Assembly (NCBI GenBank): GCA_026421135.1
Contig: JAPKCR010000008.1
Coordinates: forward strand, 1 to 15,150
Direction: 5' to 3'
Source: Sulfitobacter sp.
Lineage (GTDB): Bacteria > Pseudomonadota > Alphaproteobacteria > Rhodobacterales > Rhodobacteraceae
Length of the DNA: 15,150 bases
A program made the position numbers and the translations under genes. The notes under the pieces are model-generated. The model saw only the letters and a program-made list of their open reading frames with translations, made no database searches and was not told the origin of the DNA. Positions 6,240-13,794 of this stretch are shown piece by piece; the first letter of the stretch is position 1; each line of letters begins with the position of its first letter.

Positions 6240-7952
6240 ATGGCGATTGCCGAAAGGAATTTTGTGCGAGACACGGCCACCAATGTTCGGGACGGCGATG
6301 TTGTGCTGGGCGACGATTGGGTCGCCCCGGACAAAAACGCGACCGATGAATTGCGTGACAGCCGTGCCCGTCGCGGTCTGTTTTCCTTGCGGGGCTCGCC
6401 GCTTACGCGCAAAATTATTACATTCAATTTAATCGCGTTGAATGTGCTGGTTGCTGGTATCCTCTACCTGAACTCCTCTCGTGACAGTCTAGCGGTGCAA
6501 CGTGGCGCTTCCTTAGTGTCAGAGGCGGAATTGATCGCCGATATCTTCGAGGCGCAGTTGCCTGCTAAGGCGACGACTGTTCTGGCTGCGAAGGACCCTG
6601 TGGATGTTGCCGCAAGTCTGGATCGCCTTGACCTGCGCAGCGGCATCGAAGTCTTTGTGTTCGGACCCGATGAAACCCTTTTGACAAGATCGGAAGGGCG
6701 TTCCCCTAAGACGGCTGGGGGGCAGCCCAGAAAGACGCTTTTGACCGACGGACTAAGTTGGCTTTGGTCAAAGGTATCGAATCCGTTTGGCAAAGACGCG
6801 CCCGCAGACGTACTTCCTATAGAAGATCAGCTCAAAGAAATGGTTGCGGGCTCCCTTGTCGGGGGAACCCAGATTCAGAATAATATTGATGCGACGGGCG
6901 GCACTTTGTTTACGGTGACCACGCCGATCTCGCAGAACGGGGTGCCAATTGGCGTAGTTGCAGTGACCTCTGCGGCAGGCGAAATTGACAAGCTTGTCCG
7001 TGGTGAGCGTGAACGCGTGCTGCAAATGTTCGTTATTGCAACGCTTGTTTCAATTGGACTTAGCCTTGTTTTGGCGTCAACCATAGCCAATCCCCTTGCT
7101 GATTTGGCTGCGGCGGCCGAACTGGGGCGTGACAAAGACGCACGCAAGATGAACCCCGGTCGCATTCGCATTCCTGATCTCACTGCACGCCCAGACGAAA
7201 TTGGCAGGCTTTCCGGTGCGCTACGTGGCATGGTGTCTGCGCTCTACAATCGTATCGACGGAAACGAACAGTTCGCGGCGGATGTGGCCCACGAAATTAA
7301 GAACCCACTCGCCTCGTTGCGCTCTGCTGTGGGAACATTGCGGCTCGTCAAACGCGAAGACCAGCGCGACAAATTGTTGGATGTCATCGATCACGATGTA
7401 CGACGGCTTGACCGCTTGGTTAGCGATATTTCAAATGCGTCGCGTTTGGACAGTGAATTGGTGAAAGAAGAAGAAGAGCCGTTCGACTTGCTCTCTATGC
7501 TTGGAAATCTTGGCCAATATCTGGGTGAAGACGCCCGCAAGAAAGGCATCGATTTCATTACGGACCTGCCGAATGAGCCGATCATTGTACACGGCCTTGA
7601 GGCGCGGCTGGCTCAGGTTTTTGTAAACCTCATCACAAACGCTGCATCTTTTTGCGAAGATGGCGACGCCATCCGTGTATGGGCGCGCAAACGCGAGAAC
7701 CGCGTTCTGGTCGTCGTCGAAGACACTGGTCCTGGCATTCCGGATCAGGCGCTATCAAAAATCTTCAAGCGGTTTTATTCGCAACGGCCCGATGAGCATT
7801 TTGGCAACAATTCCGGTCTCGGCCTAGCGATCTCAAAGCAAATCGTCGAGGCGCACGGCGGTGTCATCTGGGCTGAAAATATTCGTCCAACTGAGGCAGA
7901 CATAACGTCCGAGCCGCTTGGCGCGCGCTTTGTCGTAGGCTTACCCATCTAA
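6240..7952 (+). CDS. chvG: Sensor histidine kinase ChvG
   Basis: This inner-membrane kinase has 570 residues. In order: a cytoplasmic N-tail with GDVVLGDDWVAPD; TM1 at about residues 58-78; a periplasmic sensing region to about 260; TM2 at about 262-283; a HAMP segment; the H-box ADVAHEIKNPLASLRSA with phospho-His351; N-box QVFVNLITNAASF; G1 VEDTGPGIP; and G2 NNSGLGLAISKQIVEAHGG. All catalytic boxes are intact. It begins just after the chvI stop. ATG 6240 has only GAGG 13 bases away, while an in-frame GTG at 6264 has AAAGGA at ideal spacing, so the first eight residues are uncertain. It autophosphorylates and passes phosphate to ChvI. In rhizobia its periplasmic domain is held inactive by ExoR; no exoR is seen here. 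Confidence 0.95.
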   Translation: MAIAERNFVRDTATNVRDGDVVLGDDWVAPDKNATDELRDSRARRGLFSLRGSPLTRKIITFNLIALNVLVAGILYLNSSRDSLAVQRGASLVSEAELIADIFEAQLPAKATTVLAAKDPVDVAASLDRLDLRSGIEVFVFGPDETLLTRSEGRSPKTAGGQPRKTLLTDGLSWLWSKVSNPFGKDAPADVLPIEDQLKEMVAGSLVGGTQIQNNIDATGGTLFTVTTPISQNGVPIGVVAVTSAAGEIDKLVRGERERVLQMFVIATLVSIGLSLVLASTIANPLADLAAAAELGRDKDARKMNPGRIRIPDLTARPDEIGRLSGALRGMVSALYNRIDGNEQFAADVAHEIKNPLASLRSAVGTLRLVKREDQRDKLLDVIDHDVRRLDRLVSDISNASRLDSELVKEEEEPFDLLSMLGNLGQYLGEDARKKGIDFITDLPNEPIIVHGLEARLAQVFVNLITNAASFCEDGDAIRVWARKRENRVLVVVEDTGPGIPDQALSKIFKRFYSQRPDEHFGNNSGLGLAISKQIVEAHGGVIWAENIRPTEADITSEPLGARFVVGLPI

Positions 7953-7955
7953 GCC

Positions 7956-8399
7956 GTGGATGAACTGCCAGAAACCGGACAGATTATCCACGCTACGACT
8001 GTTTGTGTCGAAGGCCGAGCGCTTGTTATCTTAGGATCTTCCGGCTCGGGAAAATCGAGTTTGGCGCTTCAGCTTATGGCTTATGGTGCAATGCTCGTAG
8101 CCGATGACAGGACCCAACTTGTAAGCGGGCCATCTGGGCTTCTGGCGACATGCCCATCCGCAATCAAAGGCATGGTAGAAGCACGTGGAATCGGTATCCT
8201 CAAAGTCCCCTTTGTAGAGGATGTTCCCGTGCACCTCGCCGTCGATCTTGAGCAAACGGCGTTTGAGCGGCTTCCGCAGGATAGTAATATCGAGTTATTG
8301 GGGCATTCCGTCCCGTGTTTACACAAAAGTGATAGCCCGCACTTCGCAGCTGCCCTTTTACTCTCCCTCAAGAATGTGCAACCAAAGCGAAATGATTGA
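7956..8399 (+). CDS. hprK: HPr kinase/phosphorylase, short C-terminal-domain form
   Basis: This 147-residue cytoplasmic enzyme is expected to phosphorylate HPr on Ser46 and possibly reverse it. It has Walker A GSSGSGKS (residues 27-34, Lys33), then the VADDR stretch and the HprK signature VEARGIGIL. It lacks the roughly 130-residue N-terminal domain of Firmicutes HprK; that short form is the normal alphaproteobacterial type, so this is not a truncation. The start is GTG, three bases after the chvG stop, and the 3' end overlaps rapZ by eight bases, indicating one transcript and coupled translation. Its substrate is encoded about 1.3 kb downstream with the target serine present. Confidence 0.92.
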   Translation: MDELPETGQIIHATTVCVEGRALVILGSSGSGKSSLALQLMAYGAMLVADDRTQLVSGPSGLLATCPSAIKGMVEARGIGILKVPFVEDVPVHLAVDLEQTAFERLPQDSNIELLGHSVPCLHKSDSPHFAAALLLSLKNVQPKRND

Positions 8400-9285
8400 A
8401 CCCATCAAAAAAATCCGACGCGTTGTTTTGGTGACCGGACCTGCGGGTGCTGGCCGGTCCTCTGCACTCAATGTGCTTGAGGATGCCGGATTTGAGGTGA
8501 TCGATAACATCCCACTGCGGATGTTGCTGGCATTGCTTGATGCGCCTAATCAAGTACGTCCGATGGCCTTGGGTATTGATCAGAGAAATCGCGACTATTC
8601 GACTGATATGGTCAATGATGTCATTGCCCAAATGCGGGCGCGCACCGATATCCAAACGGAATTGCTGTATCTCGATTGCGCCACCGAAGTGTTGCTGCGT
8701 CGTTTTTCGGAAACTCGACGTCGCCACCCTTTGGCTTTGTCAGATGCGCCGATAGAAGGGATCAGGCTTGAGAAAGAGTTGCTTGCTCCGGTTCGGGCAC
8801 AGGCCGATACGCTCATCGACACGACCGACCTGAACATCCATCAGCTTCGTGAAGAAATTGAACACTGGTTTGCTATCGGCGGTAGTCACCACCTTAGCGT
8901 GTCAGTTCAATCTTTTTCGTACAAGCGTGGTTTGCCACGCAGCGTGGATATGGTATTCGACTGTCGGTTTTTGAGAAACCCATTTTGGGAACCGAAACTG
9001 AGAGCCTTGAACGGGACGGATGAGGCGGTTCAAAGATACATAAAGCAGGACCCGCTTTATGCGCCCTTCGCGAAACAGGTGCTTGATCTAAGTCTTTTGA
9101 TTTTGCCGGCTTGCAAGTCAGAGGGGAAGTCCCACATATCAATCGCGTTTGGGTGTACAGGAGGGCAACATCGTTCTGTGACTTTGGCTCAGGCCCATGC
9201 TTTCAGCCTTGCAGAAGCAGGCTGGCAGGTGTCAATTAGACACCGCGAACTGGATCAAAAAAAGCGGGAAGAGACGGCGCGTTGA
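8392..9285 (+). CDS. rapZ: RapZ/YvcJ family nucleotide-binding regulatory protein
   Basis: This 297-residue cytoplasmic protein is of the former UPF0042 family. The N-terminal P-loop is GPAGAGRSS (residues 16-24) and is followed by LEDAGFEVIDNIPLRML. The C-terminal signature FGCTGGQHRSV (about 253-263) is typical of RapZ. The Walker A lysine is replaced by Arg22, a form I recall as common in Rhodobacterales. In E. coli RapZ binds glucosamine-6-phosphate and directs RNase E to the sRNA GlmZ; in other bacteria the role is less clear, and GlmZ is not expected here. I start it at ATG 8392, overlapping the hprK stop, because MIEPIKKIRRVVLVTG runs straight into the first strand. The frame is open further upstream inside hprK. 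Its place in a phosphotransferase operon is conserved widely. Confidence 0.93.
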   Translation: MIEPIKKIRRVVLVTGPAGAGRSSALNVLEDAGFEVIDNIPLRMLLALLDAPNQVRPMALGIDQRNRDYSTDMVNDVIAQMRARTDIQTELLYLDCATEVLLRRFSETRRRHPLALSDAPIEGIRLEKELLAPVRAQADTLIDTTDLNIHQLREEIEHWFAIGGSHHLSVSVQSFSYKRGLPRSVDMVFDCRFLRNPFWEPKLRALNGTDEAVQRYIKQDPLYAPFAKQVLDLSLLILPACKSEGKSHISIAFGCTGGQHRSVTLAQAHAFSLAEAGWQVSIRHRELDQKKREETAR

Positions 9286-9674
9286 TAGGGATTGTTATCG
9301 TAGCACATGGGGGGCTGGCCAAAGAATATTTGGCCGCAATCGAACATGTTGTTGGATCCCAGAATGGAGTCCGCGCAATTTCGATTGATGCTGATCATGA
9401 TCGAACGGCCAAGGAGCAAGAGATCTGCGAGGCCGCCAATGCGGTTGATACCGGTGATGGCGTCGTGGTCGTGACGGATCTCTTCGGAGGGTCGCCTTCC
9501 AACCTCAGCTTGCTGGCATGCCGCCCAGATGACCGCCGCATCATTTATGGTGCAAACTTGCCTATGCTAATAAAATTGGCGAAATCCCGTGACCTAGATG
9601 TTCCCGAGGCGGTACGCGCAGCGCTGGCCGCGGGTCGAAAATATATTGACAGCCAGAATGTCAGTGCAACGTAG
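9282..9674 (+). CDS. PTS fructose/mannose-type EIIA domain protein
   Basis: This 130-residue single-domain protein is of the EIIA-Man family. The N-terminus IGIVIVAHGGLAKEYL carries the phospho-accepting His9, and VVVVTDLFGGSPSNLSL matches the central family motif. It would accept phosphate from HPr. No EIIB, EIIC or EIID genes follow, so it is not part of a complete sugar transporter here and is more likely a regulatory phosphate acceptor, as in many Proteobacteria. The start is TTG, with its last two bases inside the rapZ stop (TTGA overlap), so translation probably depends on rapZ. Confidence 0.9.
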   Translation: MIGIVIVAHGGLAKEYLAAIEHVVGSQNGVRAISIDADHDRTAKEQEICEAANAVDTGDGVVVVTDLFGGSPSNLSLLACRPDDRRIIYGANLPMLIKLAKSRDLDVPEAVRAALAAGRKYIDSQNVSAT

Positions 9675-9686
9675 CAAGGCCCCGAG

Positions 9687-9956
9687 ATGACCCAGGTTTC
9701 ACTAAAGATCGTCAATGAAAAGGGACTGCATGCCCGTGCCTCTGCCAAGCTGGTCGAGGTCGTCGAAGCGTTTGATGCGCGGGCGGAGGTCAGCAAAGAT
9801 GGCATGTCAGCGTCTGGCGATAGTATCATGGGTTTGTTGATGTTGGCGGCCTCAAAGGGGACCACCATCGATGTCCAGACTTCCGGTCCCGACAAGGACG
9901 CGTTGGCAGAAGCGTTGACAGCCCTTGTGGCCGACAAATTTGGCGAAGGTCATTAG
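9687..9956 (+). CDS. ptsH: Phosphocarrier protein HPr
   Basis: This 89-residue cytoplasmic phosphocarrier has His15 in KGLHARASAKLVE, the site phosphorylated by enzyme I. Ser46 in GDSIMGLLMLAASKG is the site used by HPr kinase. Both key residues are present, matching the hprK gene in the same operon, so HPr can integrate two phosphorylation signals. The ATG lies 12 bases after the EIIA stop. No enzyme I gene is in the window. In alphaproteobacteria this protein usually belongs to the regulatory nitrogen-type phosphotransferase chain, and that seems likely here. Confidence 0.96.
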   Translation: MTQVSLKIVNEKGLHARASAKLVEVVEAFDARAEVSKDGMSASGDSIMGLLMLAASKGTTIDVQTSGPDKDALAEALTALVADKFGEGH

Positions 9957-10005
9957 GCCATCAAGCGGATATAAATTATCAATCTAATCTCAGGAACCCT
10001 TCGAT

Positions 10006-10896
10006 TTGATCGATGAAACTCAATCAGCTCATGCGACGATAAAAGTTAGCGAAGAGGCCGAGACCGTCTCCGTTACCAAATACGATCGGCGCAGCCTGTC
10101 ATATGCATCGACCTTTGATCACCCAATAAAGTCGCGTCTGATCAGCTTGATCGAGCTGTTTACAGGCAAAGTTTCGGTTATCCGGATGATCCGCAAATTC
10201 GAAAAAAACGGCGCGCCAAAGGGGCAGGGGTTCTGGCGGGCGGCTTTGGATACGATGGGTATCGAACTGACTACGCCCCAATACCAGCTTGACCGCATCC
10301 CAAAGTCGGGACCGGTTATTGTCGTGGCAAACCATCCCCATGGTATGGTCGATGGTATGATCTTTGCCGATTTGATTGGACGGGTACGTCCAGATTACCG
10401 GATTTTGACCCGCTCTTTGTTGACCTCGATCGACGAGGTCGCAGGCAGCTTTATGATCCCGGTGCCGTTTCCACATGAACCAGACGCCCAACGCAAGGGC
10501 GTTGAGATGCGTGCAAAGGCGATGTCCTTCCTCAAGGAAGGGGGCGTCGTTGCGTTGTTTCCATCGGGTGTGGTTGCTACGTCCGAGACCTATTTTGGTC
10601 CTGCGATCGAAGCCGAATGGAATGTATTCACAGCAAAAATGATCCGCCGCTCAGGCGCACAGGTCGTCCCGATGAAGTTTCCGGGTTCAAACAGCCGTGC
10701 ATACCAGATCGCCAACAAGATTTCGCCGATGCTGCGTCAGGGGCTTTTGCTACATGAAATCGTACATGCCTGCGACAAGCCCCAAGGCCCGATCGTCGGG
10801 GATCCCTTGACCCAAGCTGAACTGGCAGAGTTTCAGGACGACCCGCGTGGGTTTATGGCATGGTTGCGCAACCATACCTTAAACCTCAAAGGCTAG
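10006..10896 (+). CDS. PlsC-like lysophospholipid acyltransferase (hemolysin-type subfamily)
   Basis: This 296-residue probable peripheral membrane enzyme transfers an acyl chain to a glycerolipid or ornithine-lipid-like acceptor; the acceptor is unknown. The catalytic block is VVANHPHGMVDG, with His110 and Asp116 separated by five residues rather than the four of E. coli PlsC. That spacing fits the subfamily with NHPxGxxDG. Block 3 is LFPSG (185-188, Ser in place of the common Glu), followed by AQVVPMKFPGSNSRAYQIAN. The start is TTG 10006, with AGGA ten bases upstream; no ATG near it is in frame. It lies 49 bases after HPr on the same strand, so it may be the last gene of the chvI operon. 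No clear terminator separates them. Confidence 0.82.
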   Translation: MIDETQSAHATIKVSEEAETVSVTKYDRRSLSYASTFDHPIKSRLISLIELFTGKVSVIRMIRKFEKNGAPKGQGFWRAALDTMGIELTTPQYQLDRIPKSGPVIVVANHPHGMVDGMIFADLIGRVRPDYRILTRSLLTSIDEVAGSFMIPVPFPHEPDAQRKGVEMRAKAMSFLKEGGVVALFPSGVVATSETYFGPAIEAEWNVFTAKMIRRSGAQVVPMKFPGSNSRAYQIANKISPMLRQGLLLHEIVHACDKPQGPIVGDPLTQAELAEFQDDPRGFMAWLRNHTLNLKG

Positions 10897-10935
10897 CTTT
10901 GGTTAAAATGGCCCCCAGGGCGGTTCAGTATATTT

Positions 10936-11811
10936 CTAGCGTGTCGGAACGGGCACATCGCCACGGTAGTCATAAAAACCACGTTCGGTTTTCCGTCCGA
11001 GCCAACCCGCTTCCACATATTTGGTAAGTAGCGGGCAGGGACGATATTTTGTATCGGCTAAACCGTCGTGTAGGACGTTCATAATGGCAAGACATGTGTC
11101 CAAGCCGATGAAGTCCGCTAATTCCAGTGGGCCCATCGGATGGTTTGCGCCCAACTTGAGCGAACTATCAATGGATTGGACCGATCCTACGCCTTCATAT
11201 AGCGTGTAAACGGCTTCGTTGATCATCGGCATTAGAATTCGGTTTACGATAAACGCAGGGAAATCTTCCGCAGTAGCTGCTGTCTTGCCCAACTTGTCGA
11301 CCACCGCCTGACAAGCTGCGAATGTTTCCTTGTCTGTGGCAATACCACGGATCAATTCGACCAGTTGCATCACCGGGACGGGGTTCATGAAGTGGAATCC
11401 CATGAACTTTTCAGGCCGGTCGGTTCTGCTGGCAAGCCGCGTAATCGAGATTGACGATGTGTTGGACGTCAGGATCGTCGTGGGCTTTAGATGCGGGATA
11501 AGATCTTCGAAAATTGCCTGTTTGACTGTTTCGCGTTCTGTGGCCGCTTCGATCACCAGATCGCTTTGACCAAGATCGCTTAGGGCTTGGGTCATCGTGA
11601 TACGGGCAAGTGCTGCGTCGCGGTCAGCTTTTGCGACCTTTCCTCGGCTGACCTGACGATCAAGGTTGCGAGTGATGGTATCGATACCGGCTTGCAAGGC
11701 GTCTGCGCTGACGTCAGTCAACAGAACGTCGTACCCGGCAAGGGCCATAACATGCGCAATTCCGTTGCCCATTTGGCCTGCGCCAACGATGCCGATTGTC
11801 TGGATTTCCAT
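10936..11811 (-). CDS. hbd: 3-hydroxybutyryl-CoA dehydrogenase
   Basis: This 291-residue cytoplasmic NAD(P)-dependent enzyme interconverts 3-hydroxybutyryl-CoA and acetoacetyl-CoA. The N-terminal Rossmann motif GIVGAGQMGNGIAHVMALAG gives GxGxxG at 10-15. The catalytic region includes ILTSNTSSISITRLASR and GFHFMNPVPVMQLVE, with His140 and Glu152 as the expected dyad. The C-terminal dimerisation domain has NRILMPMINEA, GANHPMGPLELADFIGLD and the usual end RGFYDYRG. The frame extends upstream to 11895, but ATG 11811 has AAAGGA seven bases ahead and starts right before the first strand. It fits with the ETF genes on the same strand in a fatty-acid or polyhydroxybutyrate/acetoacetyl-CoA pathway. 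A GC-rich self-complementary stretch lies 31-60 bases upstream. Confidence 0.95.
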   Translation of the reverse strand: MEIQTIGIVGAGQMGNGIAHVMALAGYDVLLTDVSADALQAGIDTITRNLDRQVSRGKVAKADRDAALARITMTQALSDLGQSDLVIEAATERETVKQAIFEDLIPHLKPTTILTSNTSSISITRLASRTDRPEKFMGFHFMNPVPVMQLVELIRGIATDKETFAACQAVVDKLGKTAATAEDFPAFIVNRILMPMINEAVYTLYEGVGSVQSIDSSLKLGANHPMGPLELADFIGLDTCLAIMNVLHDGLADTKYRPCPLLTKYVEAGWLGRKTERGFYDYRGDVPVPTR

Positions 11812-11841
11812 GCGCTGTCCTTTGTTGTTTGCGCGCACCAT

Positions 11842-11871
11842 AGGGCCCACAGGGTAGGCCCTGCAAGGGCC
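11842..11871. repeat. Nested GC-rich inverted repeats upstream of hbd
   Basis: AGGGCC (11842-11847), GGCCCT (11857-11862) and AGGGCC (11866-11871) allow the middle arm to pair with either flank, and CAGGG/CCCTG adds a third option. The stretch is 31-60 bases before the hbd ATG. If transcribed in the hbd leader it could form alternative hairpins. Confidence 0.4.
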
Positions 11872-11969
11872 GCATTTGATGACAAGTTTTTGCAAATCCG
11901 ATCTTTAAGTTATTCGAAAACCTTTGGGGGCATTTTGGCATTTGGGTGAGTTAAAAAAGGGTGGGTGTA

Positions 11970-12797
11970 ATGACCTATAATTCAATGGGGCCAGGTGCCC
12001 TTGACTATCTGCCGTGCAGATACGGTACATCGAAATTGCTTTTCAGGGGGCCAAGGCGAAGGTTGAACAAGCCTTACATCGCGTTTGTGGGAGGGACGGA
12101 AACATATGGCCGATTTGTCGAAAAACCGTTCTCTGCCCTGGTTGAGGAGGAGATCGGTCAACTGTGTGTAAACTTTGGCTGCCTTAACGCAGGCATTGAC
12201 GTGTTTACTGGTGATCCTTTTGTTCCTGGTGCGGCTGCAGGGGCGATGATTACTGTAATTCAGGTGATGGGCGCGCAGAATATGACCAACCGGTTTTATT
12301 CCGTCCATCCGCGCCGAAATGACAGGTTCGTAGCACCTTCCGACCTACTAAAGACGATTTTTCGCGAGATCGACTTTTCCGAATTTCATTTTAACAAACA
12401 TATGCTGACGACGCTAAAGAAGGTGTCCGCTGAGCGCTTTGATACGATCCACAAAGAACTGCAAATGGCTTGGGTCGCGCGAATGCGGCTGCTGGTTGGG
12501 CAAATGCGGGGCAAGGTGATCCTGCTCTGGTTTGCTGATCGCCCCCCGTCCGAGGGTGCGTTGCCGATGAACAGCCTTGGCGATGACCCGCTTTTTGTGA
12601 CGCGTGCCATGATAGACGAAATTGCCCCCTATGTGACCAGCGTGGTCAAGGTTGTCCCGTCTAACCTAGCCAGAGAGGAAGGCACCACAAGGATGGTGTT
12701 TGCGCCGCTAGAGGCACATATCGCAGGGGAATTGCCCAGCGTGCGCTCTCACGAGGAAGCGGCCGCAGCAGTCGCGCAGGCGATCTCGGTTCTATGA
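11970..12797 (+). CDS. DUF6473-type protein with degenerate SGNH-like pattern
   Basis: This is a soluble 275-residue protein without a signal peptide. Its opening MTYNSMGPGALDYLPCRYGT matches, as I recall it, the DUF6473 family of Rhodobacterales; no function is established to my knowledge. The spacing of conserved parts resembles an SGNH/GDSL fold: a first loop FVGGTETYG (41-47) where GDS would be, CVNFGCLNAGIDVF (67-79) like the second block, and VIQVMGAQNMTNRF (about 97-109) like the block with G-x-N. The last block NSLGDDPLFVTRAMIDEIA lacks the expected His, so classic hydrolase chemistry is doubtful. ATG 11970 is chosen over GTG 11961 because a GG-rich site precedes it at proper spacing. 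It is divergent from hbd and converges on etfA. Confidence 0.7.
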   Translation: MTYNSMGPGALDYLPCRYGTSKLLFRGPRRRLNKPYIAFVGGTETYGRFVEKPFSALVEEEIGQLCVNFGCLNAGIDVFTGDPFVPGAAAGAMITVIQVMGAQNMTNRFYSVHPRRNDRFVAPSDLLKTIFREIDFSEFHFNKHMLTTLKKVSAERFDTIHKELQMAWVARMRLLVGQMRGKVILLWFADRPPSEGALPMNSLGDDPLFVTRAMIDEIAPYVTSVVKVVPSNLAREEGTTRMVFAPLEAHIAGELPSVRSHEEAAAAVAQAISVL

Positions 12798-12814
12798 TTT
12801 GTTAGGCAAGATGC

Positions 12815-12846
12815 GAGAAGGCCCGCCATTTCTGACGGGCCTTCTC
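12815..12846. terminator. Hairpin between convergent genes, probable bidirectional terminator
   Basis: GAGAAGGCCCG (12815-12825) pairs perfectly with CGGGCCTTCTC (12836-12846), an 11-bp stem between the stops of the DUF6473-type gene and etfA. Neither side has a good T-run, so its strength as an intrinsic terminator is uncertain, but its position fits. Confidence 0.6.
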
Positions 12847-12867
12847 CGATAGAGTTTCTTAGATGGC

Positions 12868-13794
12868 TTACAGCTTTTCGATCAGCTCTGGCACAGCTTC
12901 AAACAGGTCTGCAACCAGCCCGTAATCGGCAACCTGAAAGATCGGCGCTTCTTCGTCTTTATTGATTGCGACGATGATCTTGCTGTCTTTCATACCGGCC
13001 AAGTGCTGGATCGCGCCGGATATACCGATTGCCACATACAGTTCGGGGGCGACCACCTTGCCTGTTTGGCCAACTTGCCAATCGTTCGGGGCATAGCCTG
13101 AATCGACCGCAGCGCGCGATGCACCAACGGCGGCACCCAGCTTGTCAGCCAGTTTCTCGATCAACGCAAAGTCTTCTTCCGAACCGACACCACGGCCACC
13201 GGAAACAACCACACCAGCGGATGTCAGCTCGGGGCGGTCGCTTGCCGCTACGTGATCTTCGACCCAGGATGACAGGCCAGGATCAGCAACAGCCGAAATG
13301 GTCTCGACCGGGGCAGAACCACCGGTTCCTGCGGCATCAAATGTCGACGTACGGAACGTGATCACCTTTTTCGCATCTGAGGACTTGACCGTTTGAACAG
13401 CGTTGCCCGCATAAATCGGACGCTCGAATGTGTCGGCATCAACAACACCAGATGCGTCAGAGATGATCATCACATCCAACAGCGCCGCAATGCGAGGCAT
13501 CACGTTCTTTGCATCCGTCGTAGCGGGTGCAACGATGTGGTCATAGTCACCAGCCATCGACACGATCAATGCCGCTGTCGATTCGGCCAAGCGATGACCC
13601 AAGGACGGGTCTTCCGCTACGATCACCTTGGATACGCCATCAATCTTGGATGCCGCTTCGCCCGCTGCCGCAGCAGAGCTGCCAGCGCACAGTACGGTTA
13701 CATCGCCGATCTGCTTGGCTGCTGTGACCGCCTTTGCGGTCGCGTCCATCGCCAGTTCGCCATTGGTTACTTCTGCAAGGAGTAGAACAGCCAT
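12868..13794 (-). CDS. etfA: Electron transfer flavoprotein alpha subunit
   Basis: This 308-residue subunit binds FAD and, with EtfB, carries electrons from acyl-CoA and other dehydrogenases to ETF-ubiquinone oxidoreductase. The C-terminal FAD domain is complete: [12 protein letters not shown] (198-209), [10 protein letters not shown] (225-234), QVGQTGK (240-246), [12 protein letters not shown] (257-268) and the end [20 protein letters not shown]. The start ATG overlaps the etfB stop as TAATG, so the two are translationally coupled and give equal subunit amounts. A probable electron donor is encoded at the left edge of the window. Confidence 0.98.
   Translation of the reverse strand: MAVLLLAEVTNGELAMDATAKAVTAAKQIGDVTVLCAGSSAAAAGEAASKIDGVSKVIVAEDPSLGHRLAESTAALIVSMAGDYDHIVAPATTDAKNVMPRIAALLDVMIISDASGVVDADTFERPIYAGNAVQTVKSSDAKKVITFRTSTFDAAGTGGSAPVETISAVADPGLSSWVEDHVAASDRPELTSAGVVVSGGRGVGSEEDFALIEKLADKLGAAVGASRAAVDSGYAPNDWQVGQTGKVVAPELYVAIGISGAIQHLAGMKDSKIIVAINKDEEAPIFQVADYGLVADLFEAVPELIEKL

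Noticed and set aside
10880..10910. A weak hairpin (AAAG/CTTT with AACC/GGTT) at the end of the acyltransferase gene, considered as a terminator.
   Set aside because: The stem is bulged and short, and the + strand side is followed by A rather than T, so I could not support a terminator.
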